Shown here: positions 27,046-36,003 of the stretch, piece after piece | Layout: each line of letters opens with the position of its first letter | How positions within the stretch are numbered: the first letter of the stretch is position 1 | Source: Streptomyces mobaraensis NBRC 13819 = DSM 40847 | Lineage (GTDB): Bacteria > Actinomycetota > Actinomycetes > Streptomycetales > Streptomycetaceae | NCBI RefSeq assembly: GCF_017916255.1 | Contig: NZ_CP072827.1 | Span: forward strand, 1,426,001-1,490,000 | Reading direction: 5' to 3' | Length of the DNA stretch: 64,000 nt | Translations under genes and position numbers: made by a program | Notes under the pieces: generated by a model | The model's database searches: none | Seen by the model: the letters and a program-made list of their open reading frames with translations, nothing else | What the model was told of the DNA's origin: nothing

Positions 27046-28447
27046 CCACGCGCCCCCGGCGCCACCTCAGCACCCCCGCGGCCAGCAGCAGAACCACCCC
27101 CGCGGCCCCGGCACCCAGCACCGGAGCCCCCGGCCCGGGATCCGGCACGGCAGAGCGCCGAGCCCCCGGCCCCGCCCCGAAGTACCGCGGCGCCACCCCC
27201 ACCGGCCCCGACGTGTCGGGCAGGGGCCGAGCCGCCAGAGCGAGCGCCCCCACCGGATCCACCACCCCGGCCCCGAGCTCGTCACTCCGCCCCCCAGCCG
27301 GCACGTTCCGCGCGCTCGCCACGAGAAGCCGCCGCACCTCGGCCGGAGCCAGCCCGGGATGAGCGGAGCGGAGCAGCGCGGCCGTCCCGGAGACGAAGGC
27401 CGCGGCGGCGCTCGTCCCCCACCCCTCGTAGTAGCGCCGGTCGGGATCGGCGATGACGACACCGACGCCCGGCGCGCTGAGCGTCGCGTACCACCGGCGG
27501 GTGGAGAAGGCGGCCCGGCCGCCGTTCCGGTCGACGGCGGTCACGGCGATGACGCCGGGGTACGCGGCCGGGTAGGAGGCGTGGTCGCCGTCCCGGCCGC
27601 CGTTGCCGGCGGAGGCTACGACGACGGCGCCCTTGGCGAGGGCGTAGCGGACGGCGGCGTCCTCGCCGGCGTCCGGGTGGGCGGTGGCGCTGTCGTCGCC
27701 GAGGGAGAGGTTGATGACGTCGGCGCCGTGGTCGGCGGCCCAGCGGATGCCGTCGGCGAGCGCGCCGCCGCGCGCGCCGCGCGCCCGGGCGCGGGCCGGG
27801 TCGGCTTCCTCCAGGATGACGCGCACGGGCAGGATCCGGGCCTCGGGGGCGACGCCCAGCACCCCGTCGCCGTCGCCGTACCCGTGCCCGCGGCCCGCGA
27901 CGATCCCGGCCATGGCGGTGCCGTGCCGCGCCCAGGTCCGGTCGCCGCGCCGGGCGCCGAAGCCGACGAGGTCCTTGCCGGGCAGCACCCGGCCGCGCAG
28001 GTCGGGGTGGCCGGCGTCGACGCCGGTATCGAGGACGGCGACGGTCACCCCGGCCCCGCGCGTGGTCCGCCACGCCTCCTGGAGGCGCAGCGCGTCCAGG
28101 GCCCACTCCTGCACCCGGATCGCGTCGGCGCGCGCGGGGGCGGCGCCCACGATGGTGAGAACGGCCGCGAGAGCGGCTGCCGCGCGGCGCGTGCCACGCC
28201 TTGCGGAGGCGGGCCGCCGGGCGCCGAGCCCGCGTCCCGGACCGCGGAGGGCGGCGCGGAGGGACCGCGCGACGTGCGGGACCCCCCTGGGCCGGGGACC
28301 GCCCCGGGAGAGCCACCGGCCCGGCCGCGCTCCGACCGCTGCGGCGCGGGCACCGCTCGCGGCCGGACGAAGGGCCACCGCGGCGCGTGCCGCTCCGGAC
28401 CGCGAGCCCGGACGGCCGGGCTCCCGCCCCGCCCCCGCCGCGCTCAT
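27035..28447 (-). CDS. Mycosin-type (S8) membrane-anchored serine protease
   Basis: A 470-residue subtilase resembling the MycP proteases of type VII secretion. After a long Arg/Ala-rich N-terminus a signal-like segment AALAAVLTIVGAAPARA (91-107) precedes the protease domain. The catalytic triad is Asp140 (AVLDTGVD), His175 (ARHGTAMAGIVAG) and Ser346 (GWGTSAAAAFVSG), with Asn282 as oxyanion residue. A C-terminal helix (LGAGAAGVVLLLAAGVL) with an RWRRGR stop anchors it. The ATG at 28447 overlaps the upstream gene by ATGA; the true start may be further down because the first 85 residues look non-functional. No ESX genes are nearby. The final residues come from a repeat element. Confidence 0.87.
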   Translation of the reverse strand: MSAAGAGREPGRPGSRSGAARAAVALRPAASGARAAAVGARPGRWLSRGGPRPRGVPHVARSLRAALRGPGRGLGARRPASARRGTRRAAAALAAVLTIVGAAPARADAIRVQEWALDALRLQEAWRTTRGAGVTVAVLDTGVDAGHPDLRGRVLPGKDLVGFGARRGDRTWARHGTAMAGIVAGRGHGYGDGDGVLGVAPEARILPVRVILEEADPARARARGARGGALADGIRWAADHGADVINLSLGDDSATAHPDAGEDAAVRYALAKGAVVVASAGNGGRDGDHASYPAAYPGVIAVTAVDRNGGRAAFSTRRWYATLSAPGVGVVIADPDRRYYEGWGTSAAAAFVSGTAALLRSAHPGLAPAEVRRLLVASARNVPAGGRSDELGAGVVDPVGALALAARPLPDTSGPVGVAPRYFGAGPGARRSAVPDPGPGAPVLGAGAAGVVLLLAAGVLRWRRGRVGCP

Positions 28448-29289
28448 CGCGCGCCCCCGCGCGCCGCCGCCCGGTACGCCCGCTCGACGTGCGCGGCCAG
28501 CGCCGTCGCGTCGTGGCCGAGGCCCGCTTCGGCGGGGGCCGTGGTGGCGGTGGGGGCGACGGCGCGGGCGGCCGGTTCGGGGCGGGCCACGGGACGGCCG
28601 TCGGCGAAGGCGCTGACCGACCAGACGACGACCGGCAGGTCGGTGAGCACACCGACGCGCCAACTGGCGCGCTGCGCCTCGCCGAACCGCTCGGCGGGGG
28701 TGCCGGACGGGGCGTACGGGCGCGGCAGCATGTCCGGCCGCTCGTCGAGCCGTTCGGCGGCGAACCGGTCGTGGAGCGCGCGCATGCCGTCGGCGTCCGC
28801 CTCGGTGACGAGCAGCCCGACGGTGGTGACGCTCGACGACGTGGCGTCGGCGTACGTCGCGCGCAGCAGCCGCGTGCAGCCGGCCGGGCGCAGGGCGAGG
28901 GCGAGCGCCGGGTCGAAGGCGTCGGCGCAGCCGGTGTCGGGGGCCACGCCCAGCCGGATCCAGTCGCGGGACGCGCCGCCGGGCCCGGCGGTCGCGTCGT
29001 GCACGGCGGGCGGGAAGAGGCGGTCGACCGGCACGGTCTCCCAGACGGTGGCCGCGCGGGCGTACGCGGCCTCGGCGACGGTCCGTTCCGGCGGCCGGGC
29101 GGTGAGCCAGCCGCCCGCCGCCGCGCCGCCGAGGAGCCCCGCGCCGAGGATCGCGCAGACGGCCGCGGCGGCCCCGCGCCCGGCACGCCCCGATCCGGCA
29201 ACGGACGGGGGACGAGCGGGACGCGGCGGCAGGGCCACGGGGACGGGGACGGGGGCGGGCATCCGGAGCCGTTCCGCCTCGGTGCCCAC
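28444..29289 (-). CDS. Single-pass membrane protein coupled to the mycosin gene (unknown)
   Basis: A 281-residue protein. A Pro-rich cytoplasmic N-terminus of about 40 residues is followed by one membrane helix (AAAVCAILGAGLLGGAAAGG, about 40-60) and a roughly 200-residue external domain. That domain has two cysteines (DTGCADAFDP, PAGCTRLLRATY) that may pair. It overlaps the mycosin start by four bases (ATGA), so the two are probably co-translated and may act together. I do not recognise the external domain. The small size and coupling to MycP suggest a type VII-related accessory, by context only. Confidence 0.75.
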   Translation of the reverse strand: MGTEAERLRMPAPVPVPVALPPRPARPPSVAGSGRAGRGAAAAVCAILGAGLLGGAAAGGWLTARPPERTVAEAAYARAATVWETVPVDRLFPPAVHDATAGPGGASRDWIRLGVAPDTGCADAFDPALALALRPAGCTRLLRATYADATSSSVTTVGLLVTEADADGMRALHDRFAAERLDERPDMLPRPYAPSGTPAERFGEAQRASWRVGVLTDLPVVVWSVSAFADGRPVARPEPAARAVAPTATTAPAEAGLGHDATALAAHVERAYRAAARGGAR

Positions 29290-29511
29290 CCTGCGCTCCC
29301 CCGCCCGGACGACCTGTCGTCCGCCTCTCGACTGCCCTGCGGGGCGGGCCGGTTGCCGCCGGGCCCGGCCTCCCCGCGCTGTACGCGGCCGTGGTGATCC
29401 ACGGCGCGCGTCACTCTACGGGCACGCCGCGCCGGAGGCCATCCACCGGGGTTCCCGCTCCGCCGCGCACACCCCTACCCAGGGGTAATCCGCTCTGGCA
29501 AGCTGCGCGCC

Positions 29512-30729
29512 ATGACGCCCGCCTTCGCCCACGCCACCGGCGCCTTCGCCGACCGGGCCCGCTACGACCGGGCCACCGCGCACCTCGACGCCCCGCTGGC
29601 CGTCGTCGACCTGCGGGCGTTCGACGCCAACGCGGCGGATCTGGTGCGCCGGGCGCGGGGCAAGCCGGTCCGGGTGGCCAGCAAGTCGGTGCGCTGCCGG
29701 GCCCTGTTGGAGCGGGTGCTGGAGCGGGACGGCTTCGCGGGGGTGATGAGCCACACGCTCGCCGAGTCGCTGTGGCTGGCCCGTTCGGGCGTGGCCGACG
29801 TGCTGCTCGCCTACCCGTCCGCGGACCGCGCCGGGTTCGCCGAGCTGACGTCCGACGCGCGGCTCGCCCGCGCGGTCACGGTCACGGTGGACGACCCGGC
29901 GCAGCTCACGCTGATCGACGCGGCCCGGACGGGACGCGAGGAGATACGGGTGTGTCTCGAACTGGACACGTCCCTCCGCCTGTTGGCCGGCCGCGTCCGC
30001 GTGGGCGCCCTGCGCTCGCCGCTGCACGATCCGGCCCGGCTGGTGGCGCTGGCCCGCGCGGTGGTCCGCCGGCCCGGTTTCCGGCTGGTGGGCCTGATGG
30101 CGTACGAGGCGCAGGTGGCGGGGGTGGGGGACGCGGTGGCGGGCCGCCCGCTGCGCTCCCGCGCGGTCCGGCTGCTGCAGGCGGTGTCCCGGCGGGAGTT
30201 GGCGGTGCGCCGGGCGGAGGCGGTCCGGGCGGTCCGGGCCGTCGCGGACCTGGAGTTCGTCAACGGTGGCGGGACGGGCAGCGTCCACCACACGGCGGCC
30301 GAGGCGGCGGTCACGGAGGTGGCGGCGGGGTCGGGGCTGTACCAGCCGCGCCTGTTCGACCACTACACCGGTTTCACGGGCCGCCCGGCCGCCCTGTTCG
30401 CCCTGCCGGTGGTCCGCCGGCCGGGCCTCGGCGTCGTCACCGTCCTGGGCGGCGGCCTGCCCGCCTCCGGCCCGTCCGGCCGCGACCGGCTGCCCGTCCC
30501 CCACCTCCCGGCGGGCCTGCGCCTGACCCGCCAGGAGGGCGCCGGCGAGGTGCAGACCCCGCTGCTCGGCGCCCCGGCGGACGACCTGCTCGTCGGCGAC
30601 AAGGTGTGGTTCCGCCACGCCAAGGCCGGCGAACTCTGCGAGCGCTTCGCCGGCCTGCACCTGATCGACGGGGACCGGGTGGTGGCGACGGTGCCGACGT
30701 ACCGGGGTGAGGGAAAGACGTTTCTCTGA
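29512..30729 (+). CDS. PLP-dependent amino-acid deaminase/aldolase (alanine-racemase fold III)
   Basis: A 405-residue fold-type-III PLP enzyme related to D-threonine aldolase and D-serine dehydratase. The Schiff-base lysine is Lys58 in RVASKSVRC, the usual position on strand 1 of the barrel. FVNGGGTGS binds the cofactor phosphate. The C-terminal beta domain ends with the metal-site-like KVWFRHAKAGELCERF segment. It likely cleaves or deaminates a D-hydroxy amino acid. Monocistronic and divergent from the mycosin pair. Substrate not assignable. Confidence 0.85.
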   Translation: MTPAFAHATGAFADRARYDRATAHLDAPLAVVDLRAFDANAADLVRRARGKPVRVASKSVRCRALLERVLERDGFAGVMSHTLAESLWLARSGVADVLLAYPSADRAGFAELTSDARLARAVTVTVDDPAQLTLIDAARTGREEIRVCLELDTSLRLLAGRVRVGALRSPLHDPARLVALARAVVRRPGFRLVGLMAYEAQVAGVGDAVAGRPLRSRAVRLLQAVSRRELAVRRAEAVRAVRAVADLEFVNGGGTGSVHHTAAEAAVTEVAAGSGLYQPRLFDHYTGFTGRPAALFALPVVRRPGLGVVTVLGGGLPASGPSGRDRLPVPHLPAGLRLTRQEGAGEVQTPLLGAPADDLLVGDKVWFRHAKAGELCERFAGLHLIDGDRVVATVPTYRGEGKTFL

Positions 30730-30757
30730 CCCCTGACCCCGGTACACCGGCGGCCTG

Positions 30758-32038
30758 TCAGAGGGCCGCGGTGTCCGTCTGGTCCGGGATCACCGAGCCG
30801 TCCGTGCGGCGGACGGGGGCGAGGGTGCCGTCGGGACGGGTGTAACCGGCCGTGGCGCAGGGGTACGTGCCGGTCTTGCGCGGCATCGGGTCGATGAACA
30901 TCGGGTTGGCGACCCAGCGGCCGTCCTCGTTGTCGTACGCCCGGCACATCAGCTCGGCCTTGTTGCGGTTGATCGCCAGGTGGGCGCCGGTGGCGTCGCC
31001 GACGAAGGTGACGTCCGTGTCGGCGTCACCGGCGCCGAGGGCGATGCGGTGCCGGAAGTCCTGCTGCTGCCACGCCTTGGCGCCCTTGATGCCGAAGATG
31101 TGCTCGTTGATCATGCAGCGCTTGCCGTCCATGTACGGCAGGGCCTCGCCCATGCCGTCCTTGACGTCGCCGCAGCCCTTGATGCCCGCGGTGAGGCGGC
31201 CGTTCTTGACGATGCTGCGGATGCCGATGGTGTGGGCGCGGTCCAGACCGACGCCGCCGGACCAGGCCTCGGCGATGGGCTCGGAGGAGGCGGAGACGAT
31301 GTAGACGTCGAAACCGGCCGCCTTGAGCGTCCGGATGAGGTCCTTCTGCTGGTCGTAGTAGCGGACGTAGCCGGCGATGGTGTGGGTGCCGACCGTCTGC
31401 TTGCTGCCCACGGGCGCGGCGAGCTGCTCGGCGCGGGCCTTGCGGGCGAAGGAGGAGAGCGCGGCCGGGGTGTGGCCGGAGAACAGCTGCGGGATCCAGG
31501 CGTACGCGGGAACGGTACGGCGGTGGTTCCAGTCGCCCGCGAACGCCGCCTCGCCGGCCATCGTCTTCGACTTCTCGCGGATCTCGAATATCTCGTCCGC
31601 GCAGCGGGTGTTCTTCGAGGTCGGCAGCGGCTTGCCGGCCGGCACGGAGGTGCCGCAGGCGGCGGTGAGGGCCCGGTCGGCGGCCGGGGTCAGCCACTTG
31701 CTGGTGTCCTTCCAGCTCTTCGGCCGGAGGATCTTGTCGTGCTTGAGCGACCAGGCGAGGGTGGCGTCGGTGATGTCGTTCTTGACGACGGTGTTGTCCC
31801 AGTCGAACGCGGCGACGGGACGGGGGCCGGTCCGGCCCGAACAGGTGCCGCGCTCGTCGATCATGCGCTGGAGCTTGGCGCGGTTGGTGCCGAACCAGGA
31901 GATGTTCTTGTCCAGCTGGGGACAGTGGGCCGCGGTCCGGGCGCCGTGCGCCGCCGGGGCCGCGCCCGCGGTCGGCGCCGAGGTGGCGAGGGTTGCGGTG
32001 ACCAGGAAGCCGGCGGCGATGGCGTACTTCGTGCGCAT
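30758..32038 (-). CDS. Secreted HAD-superfamily phosphatase
   Basis: A 426-residue exported protein. Residues 1-27 form a Sec signal peptide (AIAAGFLVTATLATS). The HAD motif I is AAFDWDNTVVKND, with Asp79 as nucleophile and Asp81 as acid/base. Motif II lies around DVYIVSASSEP, and motif IV is GDADTDVTFVGDA. The cap region contains several cysteines that could pair outside the cell. The layout resembles extracellular phosphorylcholine phosphatases, a possible substrate class. The ATG at 32038 is preceded by GAAGAG and starts the signal peptide. Convergent with the deaminase gene. Confidence 0.85.
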   Translation of the reverse strand: MRTKYAIAAGFLVTATLATSAPTAGAAPAAHGARTAAHCPQLDKNISWFGTNRAKLQRMIDERGTCSGRTGPRPVAAFDWDNTVVKNDITDATLAWSLKHDKILRPKSWKDTSKWLTPAADRALTAACGTSVPAGKPLPTSKNTRCADEIFEIREKSKTMAGEAAFAGDWNHRRTVPAYAWIPQLFSGHTPAALSSFARKARAEQLAAPVGSKQTVGTHTIAGYVRYYDQQKDLIRTLKAAGFDVYIVSASSEPIAEAWSGGVGLDRAHTIGIRSIVKNGRLTAGIKGCGDVKDGMGEALPYMDGKRCMINEHIFGIKGAKAWQQQDFRHRIALGAGDADTDVTFVGDATGAHLAINRNKAELMCRAYDNEDGRWVANPMFIDPMPRKTGTYPCATAGYTRPDGTLAPVRRTDGSVIPDQTDTAAL

Positions 32039-32147
32039 GCGTACTCTTCGGTGCTCGGTGCTGAAAGGGCAGGACACACGCCCGGGCCGGACGGGAACGT
32101 CCGGCTCCGGCGTCTGATCATGGACCTTACAGGCGGAGCGCCGATGG

Positions 32148-32930
32148 CTACAGGGGGGTCACATACGCCCCGGAGATCCCCCCGTCCACCAGGAATTCCG
32201 CCGCGTTCACGAACGACGCGTCGTCACTCGCCAGGAACGCCACGGCCGCCGCGATCTCCTCCGCCTCCGCGAACCGGCCCACCGGCACGTGCACCAGGCG
32301 CCGCGCGGCCCGCTCCGGATCCTTGGCGAACAGCTCCTTGAGGAGCGGCGTGTTGACCGGCCCCGGGCACAGCGCGTTCACCCGGATCCCGTCCCGCGCG
32401 AACTGCACCCCCAGCTCCCGGGACATCGCCAGCACACCGCCCTTCGACGCGGTGTAGCTGATCTGCGACGTCGCCGAGCCCAGCACCGCGACGAACGACG
32501 CGGTGTTGATGATCGACCCCTTGCCCTGGGCGCGCATGTACGGCAGCGCCGCCTTGCAGCACAGGTAGACGGAGGTGAGGTTCACTTCCTGGACGCGCTT
32601 CCAGGCGTCGAGGCCGGTGGTCAGGATCGAGTCGTCGTCGGGCGGGGAGATGCCGGCGTTGTTGAACGCGATGTCGACCGAGCCGTAGGTGTCGTTCGCG
32701 GCTTTGAAGAGGGCTTCGACCTGGTCGGCGTCGGTGACGTCGGTGCGGACGAACAGGCCGCCGACTTCTTCGGCGGCCGCCCGGCCCGCCTTCTCGTCGA
32801 CGTCGGCGCAGACGACGTTGGCGCCCTCGGACGCGAGGCGGCGGGCGGTGGCGAGGCCGATGCCGCCGGCTGCGCCGGTGATGACGGCCGTTCGGCCGGG
32901 GAGGCGGCGGCAGGTGGGGGTGTCGGACAC
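32148..32930 (-). CDS. Short-chain dehydrogenase/reductase
   Basis: A 260-residue classical SDR. It has the TGAAGGIG cofactor loop (19-26), NNAG (89-92) and the catalytic Ser144, Tyr158 and Lys162 (ISYTASKGG). Asp41-Asp43 after strand 2 (VCADVDE) suggests NAD. The start is the GTG at 32930 with AAAGGGAA upstream. It is downstream of the aldehyde dehydrogenase and GlnA-like ligase, separated by the repeat element. It may oxidise the alcohol intermediate of that pathway, for example gamma-glutamyl-ethanolamide to the aldehyde. Confidence 0.92.
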   Translation of the reverse strand: MSDTPTCRRLPGRTAVITGAAGGIGLATARRLASEGANVVCADVDEKAGRAAAEEVGGLFVRTDVTDADQVEALFKAANDTYGSVDIAFNNAGISPPDDDSILTTGLDAWKRVQEVNLTSVYLCCKAALPYMRAQGKGSIINTASFVAVLGSATSQISYTASKGGVLAMSRELGVQFARDGIRVNALCPGPVNTPLLKELFAKDPERAARRLVHVPVGRFAEAEEIAAAVAFLASDDASFVNAAEFLVDGGISGAYVTPL

Positions 32931-32975
32931 GAGGGTTCCCTTTCCGTGGGTGGTGGGTGGTGCCTGCGGCGGGCT

Positions 32976-33180
32976 GGTGCCCCGGTCCCGCCCTTTCACC
33001 GTTTCTTGCAGGGGCTCTGCCCCCGCACCCCCGAAACCGCGCTCCGCGCGGTTGTCCTCAAACGCCGGACGGGCTGATTTTTCAGCCCGTCCGGCGTTTG
33101 AGGACGAGCGGCGAAGCCGCGAAAAGGGGGGGTCTGGGGCGCAGCCCCAGGAAACGGAGAAAGGGCGGGTCCGGGGCACC
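32976..33180. repeat. Multi-stem intergenic element, full copy C
   Basis: A 205-base copy with outer arms GGTGCCCCGGTCCCGCCC and GGGCGGGTCCGGGGCACC, the same nested hairpins, and a central 24-bp stem ending in a TTTT loop (instead of ATA in copy A). Its right end lies one base from the aldehyde-dehydrogenase stop. It separates two genes that would otherwise look like one operon. Confidence 0.93.
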
Positions 33181-33181
33181 C

Positions 33182-34552
33182 TCACTCCACAGCAACGAAC
33201 ACGTTCTTCACCTCCGCGAACGCGGCAACCGCATCGGGCCCCAACTCCCGCCCCAGCCCCGACTGCTTGAACCCCCCGAAGGGCGTCCAATACCGCACGG
33301 AACTGTGCGAGTTGACGGACAGGTTCCCGGCCGCGACGGCCCGCGACACGCGCAGCGCCCGCGAGACGTCCCGCGTCCAGAGCGACCCGGACAGCCCGTA
33401 GTCCGTCGCGTTGGCGATCCGCACGGCCTCGTCCTCGTCCTCGAAGGGGATGACGACGGCGACGGGCCCGAAGACCTCCTCGCGCGCCACCCGGTCCCCG
33501 GCGGAGCCCTCCAGCACCGTGGCGGGGTACCAGAACCCCTTCCCCGAGGGGGCGTCGCCGCGGATCGCCGCGGGCGCAGACTCCGGGACGTACGAGCGGA
33601 CCCGCTCCCGGTGGGCCGCCGAGATCAGCGGGCCCATCCCGGTGGCCGGGTCGGCGGGGTCGCCGACGACGACGGACCGGACGGCCGGTTCCAGCAGCTC
33701 CATGAAGCGGTCGTACACCGGGCGCTGGACGAGGATGCGGCTGCGCGCGCAGCAGTCCTGGCCGGTGTTGTCGAGGAACGAGCCGGGGGCGGTCGCGGCG
33801 GCGCGCTCGACGTCCGCGTCCGCGAAGACGATGTTGGCGGACTTGCCGCCGAGTTCGAGGGTCACCCGCTTCACGCGCTCGGCGCACTTCGCCATGATCC
33901 GCTTGCCGACGCCCGTGGAACCGGTGAAGACGATCTTGGCGACGCCGGGGTGCTCGACGAGCGCGTTCCCGGCCTCCGGGCCGGTCCCCGGGAGGGCTTG
34001 GAGCAGTCCCTCCGGCAGTCCGGCCGCCAGGGCCAGCTCCGCCAGCCGCAGCGCGGTGAGCGGCGTGGTCTCGGCCGGTTTGAGGAGGACGGCGTTGCCG
34101 GCGGCGAGGGCGGGGGCGAAGCCCCAGGCGGCGACGGGCATGGGGAAGTTCCACGGGACGATGACGCCGACGACGCCGAGCGGCTCGTGGAAGGTCACGT
34201 CCAGGCCGCCGGCCACCGGGATCTGCCGGCCGGTGAGCCGTTCGACGCCGCCGGCCGCGTAGTCGAGGAGGTCGCGGACGTTGCCGGCCTCCCAGCGGGC
34301 GCTCCCCACCGGGTGCCCGGCCTCGCGGACCTCCAGCAGGGCCAGTTCCTCCAGGTGCGCGTCGACGACGCCGGCGAAGCGGCGGAGCAGCCTGGCACGG
34401 TCGCCGGGGGCGAGGGCGGCCCAGCCGCGCTGCGCCTCGGCGGCCCTCCGGACGGCCGCGTCCACGTCCTCCGCCGTGGCGGCGAGGACGGTGGCGACGA
34501 CCTCCTCGGTCGCGGGGTTGAGAACTTCCAGCAGCACGGTTCCGTCCCTCAC
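33182..34552 (-). CDS. Aldehyde dehydrogenase (gamma-glutamyl-aldehyde type)
   Basis: A 456-residue NAD(P)-dependent aldehyde dehydrogenase. Catalytic residues are Asn135 (VPWNFPMPV), Lys158 (LLKPAETTPL), Glu233 (TLELGGKSAN) and Cys267 (NTGQDCCARS). FTGSTGVGK binds the cofactor. The GTG at 34552 overlaps the GlnA-like stop by four bases (GTGA), so the pair is coupled. With the ligase and the PuuD-like hydrolase, it likely oxidises a gamma-glutamylated amino-aldehyde. The substrate is inferred from context. Confidence 0.93.
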   Translation of the reverse strand: MRDGTVLLEVLNPATEEVVATVLAATAEDVDAAVRRAAEAQRGWAALAPGDRARLLRRFAGVVDAHLEELALLEVREAGHPVGSARWEAGNVRDLLDYAAGGVERLTGRQIPVAGGLDVTFHEPLGVVGVIVPWNFPMPVAAWGFAPALAAGNAVLLKPAETTPLTALRLAELALAAGLPEGLLQALPGTGPEAGNALVEHPGVAKIVFTGSTGVGKRIMAKCAERVKRVTLELGGKSANIVFADADVERAAATAPGSFLDNTGQDCCARSRILVQRPVYDRFMELLEPAVRSVVVGDPADPATGMGPLISAAHRERVRSYVPESAPAAIRGDAPSGKGFWYPATVLEGSAGDRVAREEVFGPVAVVIPFEDEDEAVRIANATDYGLSGSLWTRDVSRALRVSRAVAAGNLSVNSHSSVRYWTPFGGFKQSGLGRELGPDAVAAFAEVKNVFVAVE

Positions 34553-35916
34553 ATGCGCTCGAAGGAGCGGTAGCGCTCCCAGTCCGTCACGGCGGTGTCG
34601 TACGCCTCCTGCTCGACCCGGGCCATGGTCAGGTAGTGCTCGACCACCTCGTCCCCGAACGCGGCCCGGGCCAGGGCGCTGCCCTCCCACAGCTCCGCCG
34701 CCTCGCGGAGTGTCGCGGGAACGTGCCGGGCGTCACCGGCGTAGGCGTTGCCGGTGCACACCTCGGGGAGCTCCAGCTCGTTCTCCACCCCGTGCAGTCC
34801 GGCCGCGATCATGCCGGCGACGGCGAGGTAGGGGTTGACGTCGCCGCCGGGGAGGCGGTTCTCGAAACGGTGGGAGCGGCCGTGGCCGACGACGCGGAGG
34901 GCGCAGGTGCGGTTGTCCGGCCCCCAGGCGACGGCGGTCGGGGCGAAGGAGCCGGGGCGGAACCGCTTGTAGGAGTTGATGTTGGGCGCGTAGAGGAGGG
35001 TGAACTCCCGCAGCGCGGCGAGCTGCCCGGCGAGGAAGTGCCGCATGGTGTCCGACATGCCGTACGGGCCGTCGTCGTCGGCGAGCACCGGCCGCCCGGC
35101 CGCGTCGCGCAACGAGAGGTGGATGTGGCAGGAGTTGCCCTCGCGCTCGTCGTACTTGGCCATGAAGGTGAGCGCCATGCCCTCCTGGGCGGCTATCTCC
35201 TTGGCGCCGGTCTTGTAGACGGAGTGCTGGTCGCAGGTGACGAGGGCCTCGTCGTAGCGGAACGCGATCTCGTGCTGGCCGAGGTTGCACTCGCCCTTCG
35301 CGCTCTCGACGACGAGTCCGGCGGCGCCCATCTCGTTGCGGATGCGACGCAGCAGCGGCTCGACCCGGCCGGTACCGAGGACGGAGTAGTCCACGTTGTA
35401 CTGGTTCACGGGAGTGAGCCCCCGGTAGCCGCCGTTCCACGCCTCCTCGTAGGAGTCCTTGAAGACCATGAACTCCAGTTCCGTGCCCACCTGGGCGGTC
35501 CAGCCGCGCTCGGCGAGCCGGTCGAGCTGGCGGCGGAGGATCTGCCGGGGCGAGGCGAGCACCGGGGAACCGTCGTGCCAGGTGAGATCGGCCGTGACCA
35601 GGGCGGTGCCCGGGTTCCAGGGGGTGCGGCGCAGGGTGGACAGGTCCGGGCGCATCGCGAAGTCGCCGTAGCCGCGTTCCCAGGAGGCCATGGCGTAGCC
35701 GTCGACGGTGTTCATGTCGGCGTCCACGGCCAGCAGGTAGTTGCAGCCCTCGGTGCCGTTCTCCAGCACGTCGTCGAGGAAGAAGCGGGCAGCGAACCGT
35801 TTCCCCTGGAGCCGCCCCTGCATGTCGGTGAAGGCGAGGACGACGGTGTCGGTCTCCCCGGCGTCGACGAGCCGGCGGAGCTCGTCGACGCTGAGCGGGG
35901 GCGTGCGGTCTGCCAC
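34549..35916 (-). CDS. Glutamine-synthetase-like gamma-glutamyl ligase (GlnA paralogue)
   Basis: A 455-residue class I GS-fold ligase. Features are the N-terminal beta-grasp (TDTVVLAFTDMQGRLQGKRF), ATP/metal motifs (GTELEFMVFKDSYEE, ESAKGECNLGQHEIAF), and the late RPGSFAPTAVAWGPDNRTC and RFENRLPGGDVNPYLA blocks. The adenylylation Tyr loop of true GlnA is not evident. Such paralogues (PuuA in E. coli, GlnA3/GlnA4 in S. coelicolor) glutamylate polyamines or ethanolamine instead of ammonia. It starts at GTG 35916 with GGGAGG upstream. First gene of the minus-strand unit and divergent from a GntR gene. The neighbourhood favours a GlnA4-like ethanolamine ligase, but polyamine is possible. Confidence 0.92.
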   Translation of the reverse strand: MADRTPPLSVDELRRLVDAGETDTVVLAFTDMQGRLQGKRFAARFFLDDVLENGTEGCNYLLAVDADMNTVDGYAMASWERGYGDFAMRPDLSTLRRTPWNPGTALVTADLTWHDGSPVLASPRQILRRQLDRLAERGWTAQVGTELEFMVFKDSYEEAWNGGYRGLTPVNQYNVDYSVLGTGRVEPLLRRIRNEMGAAGLVVESAKGECNLGQHEIAFRYDEALVTCDQHSVYKTGAKEIAAQEGMALTFMAKYDEREGNSCHIHLSLRDAAGRPVLADDDGPYGMSDTMRHFLAGQLAALREFTLLYAPNINSYKRFRPGSFAPTAVAWGPDNRTCALRVVGHGRSHRFENRLPGGDVNPYLAVAGMIAAGLHGVENELELPEVCTGNAYAGDARHVPATLREAAELWEGSALARAAFGDEVVEHYLTMARVEQEAYDTAVTDWERYRSFERM

Positions 35917-35974
35917 AGGTGAGCCTCCCTGTCGGTGCGGTCCGTGCGGTGCGACCGGAGGTCTTAAGGTATGC

Positions 35975-35984
35975 CGGTAGACCA
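35975..35984. promoter_or_regulatory. Candidate GntR (FadR-type) operator
   Basis: CGGTAGACCA matches the FadR-subfamily core TGGT-N2-ACCA at 9 of 10 positions, with the perfect palindrome GGT-AG-ACC. It lies in the 87-base gap between the divergent gntR and GlnA-like genes. Confidence 0.5.
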
Positions 35985-36003
35985 TTGGTTGGGAAGGGGT
36001 CCG

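Noticed and set aside
29290..29511. A gene or operator in the 222-base divergent gap before the deaminase
   Set aside because: No credible short frame or symmetrical site; likely two promoters only.
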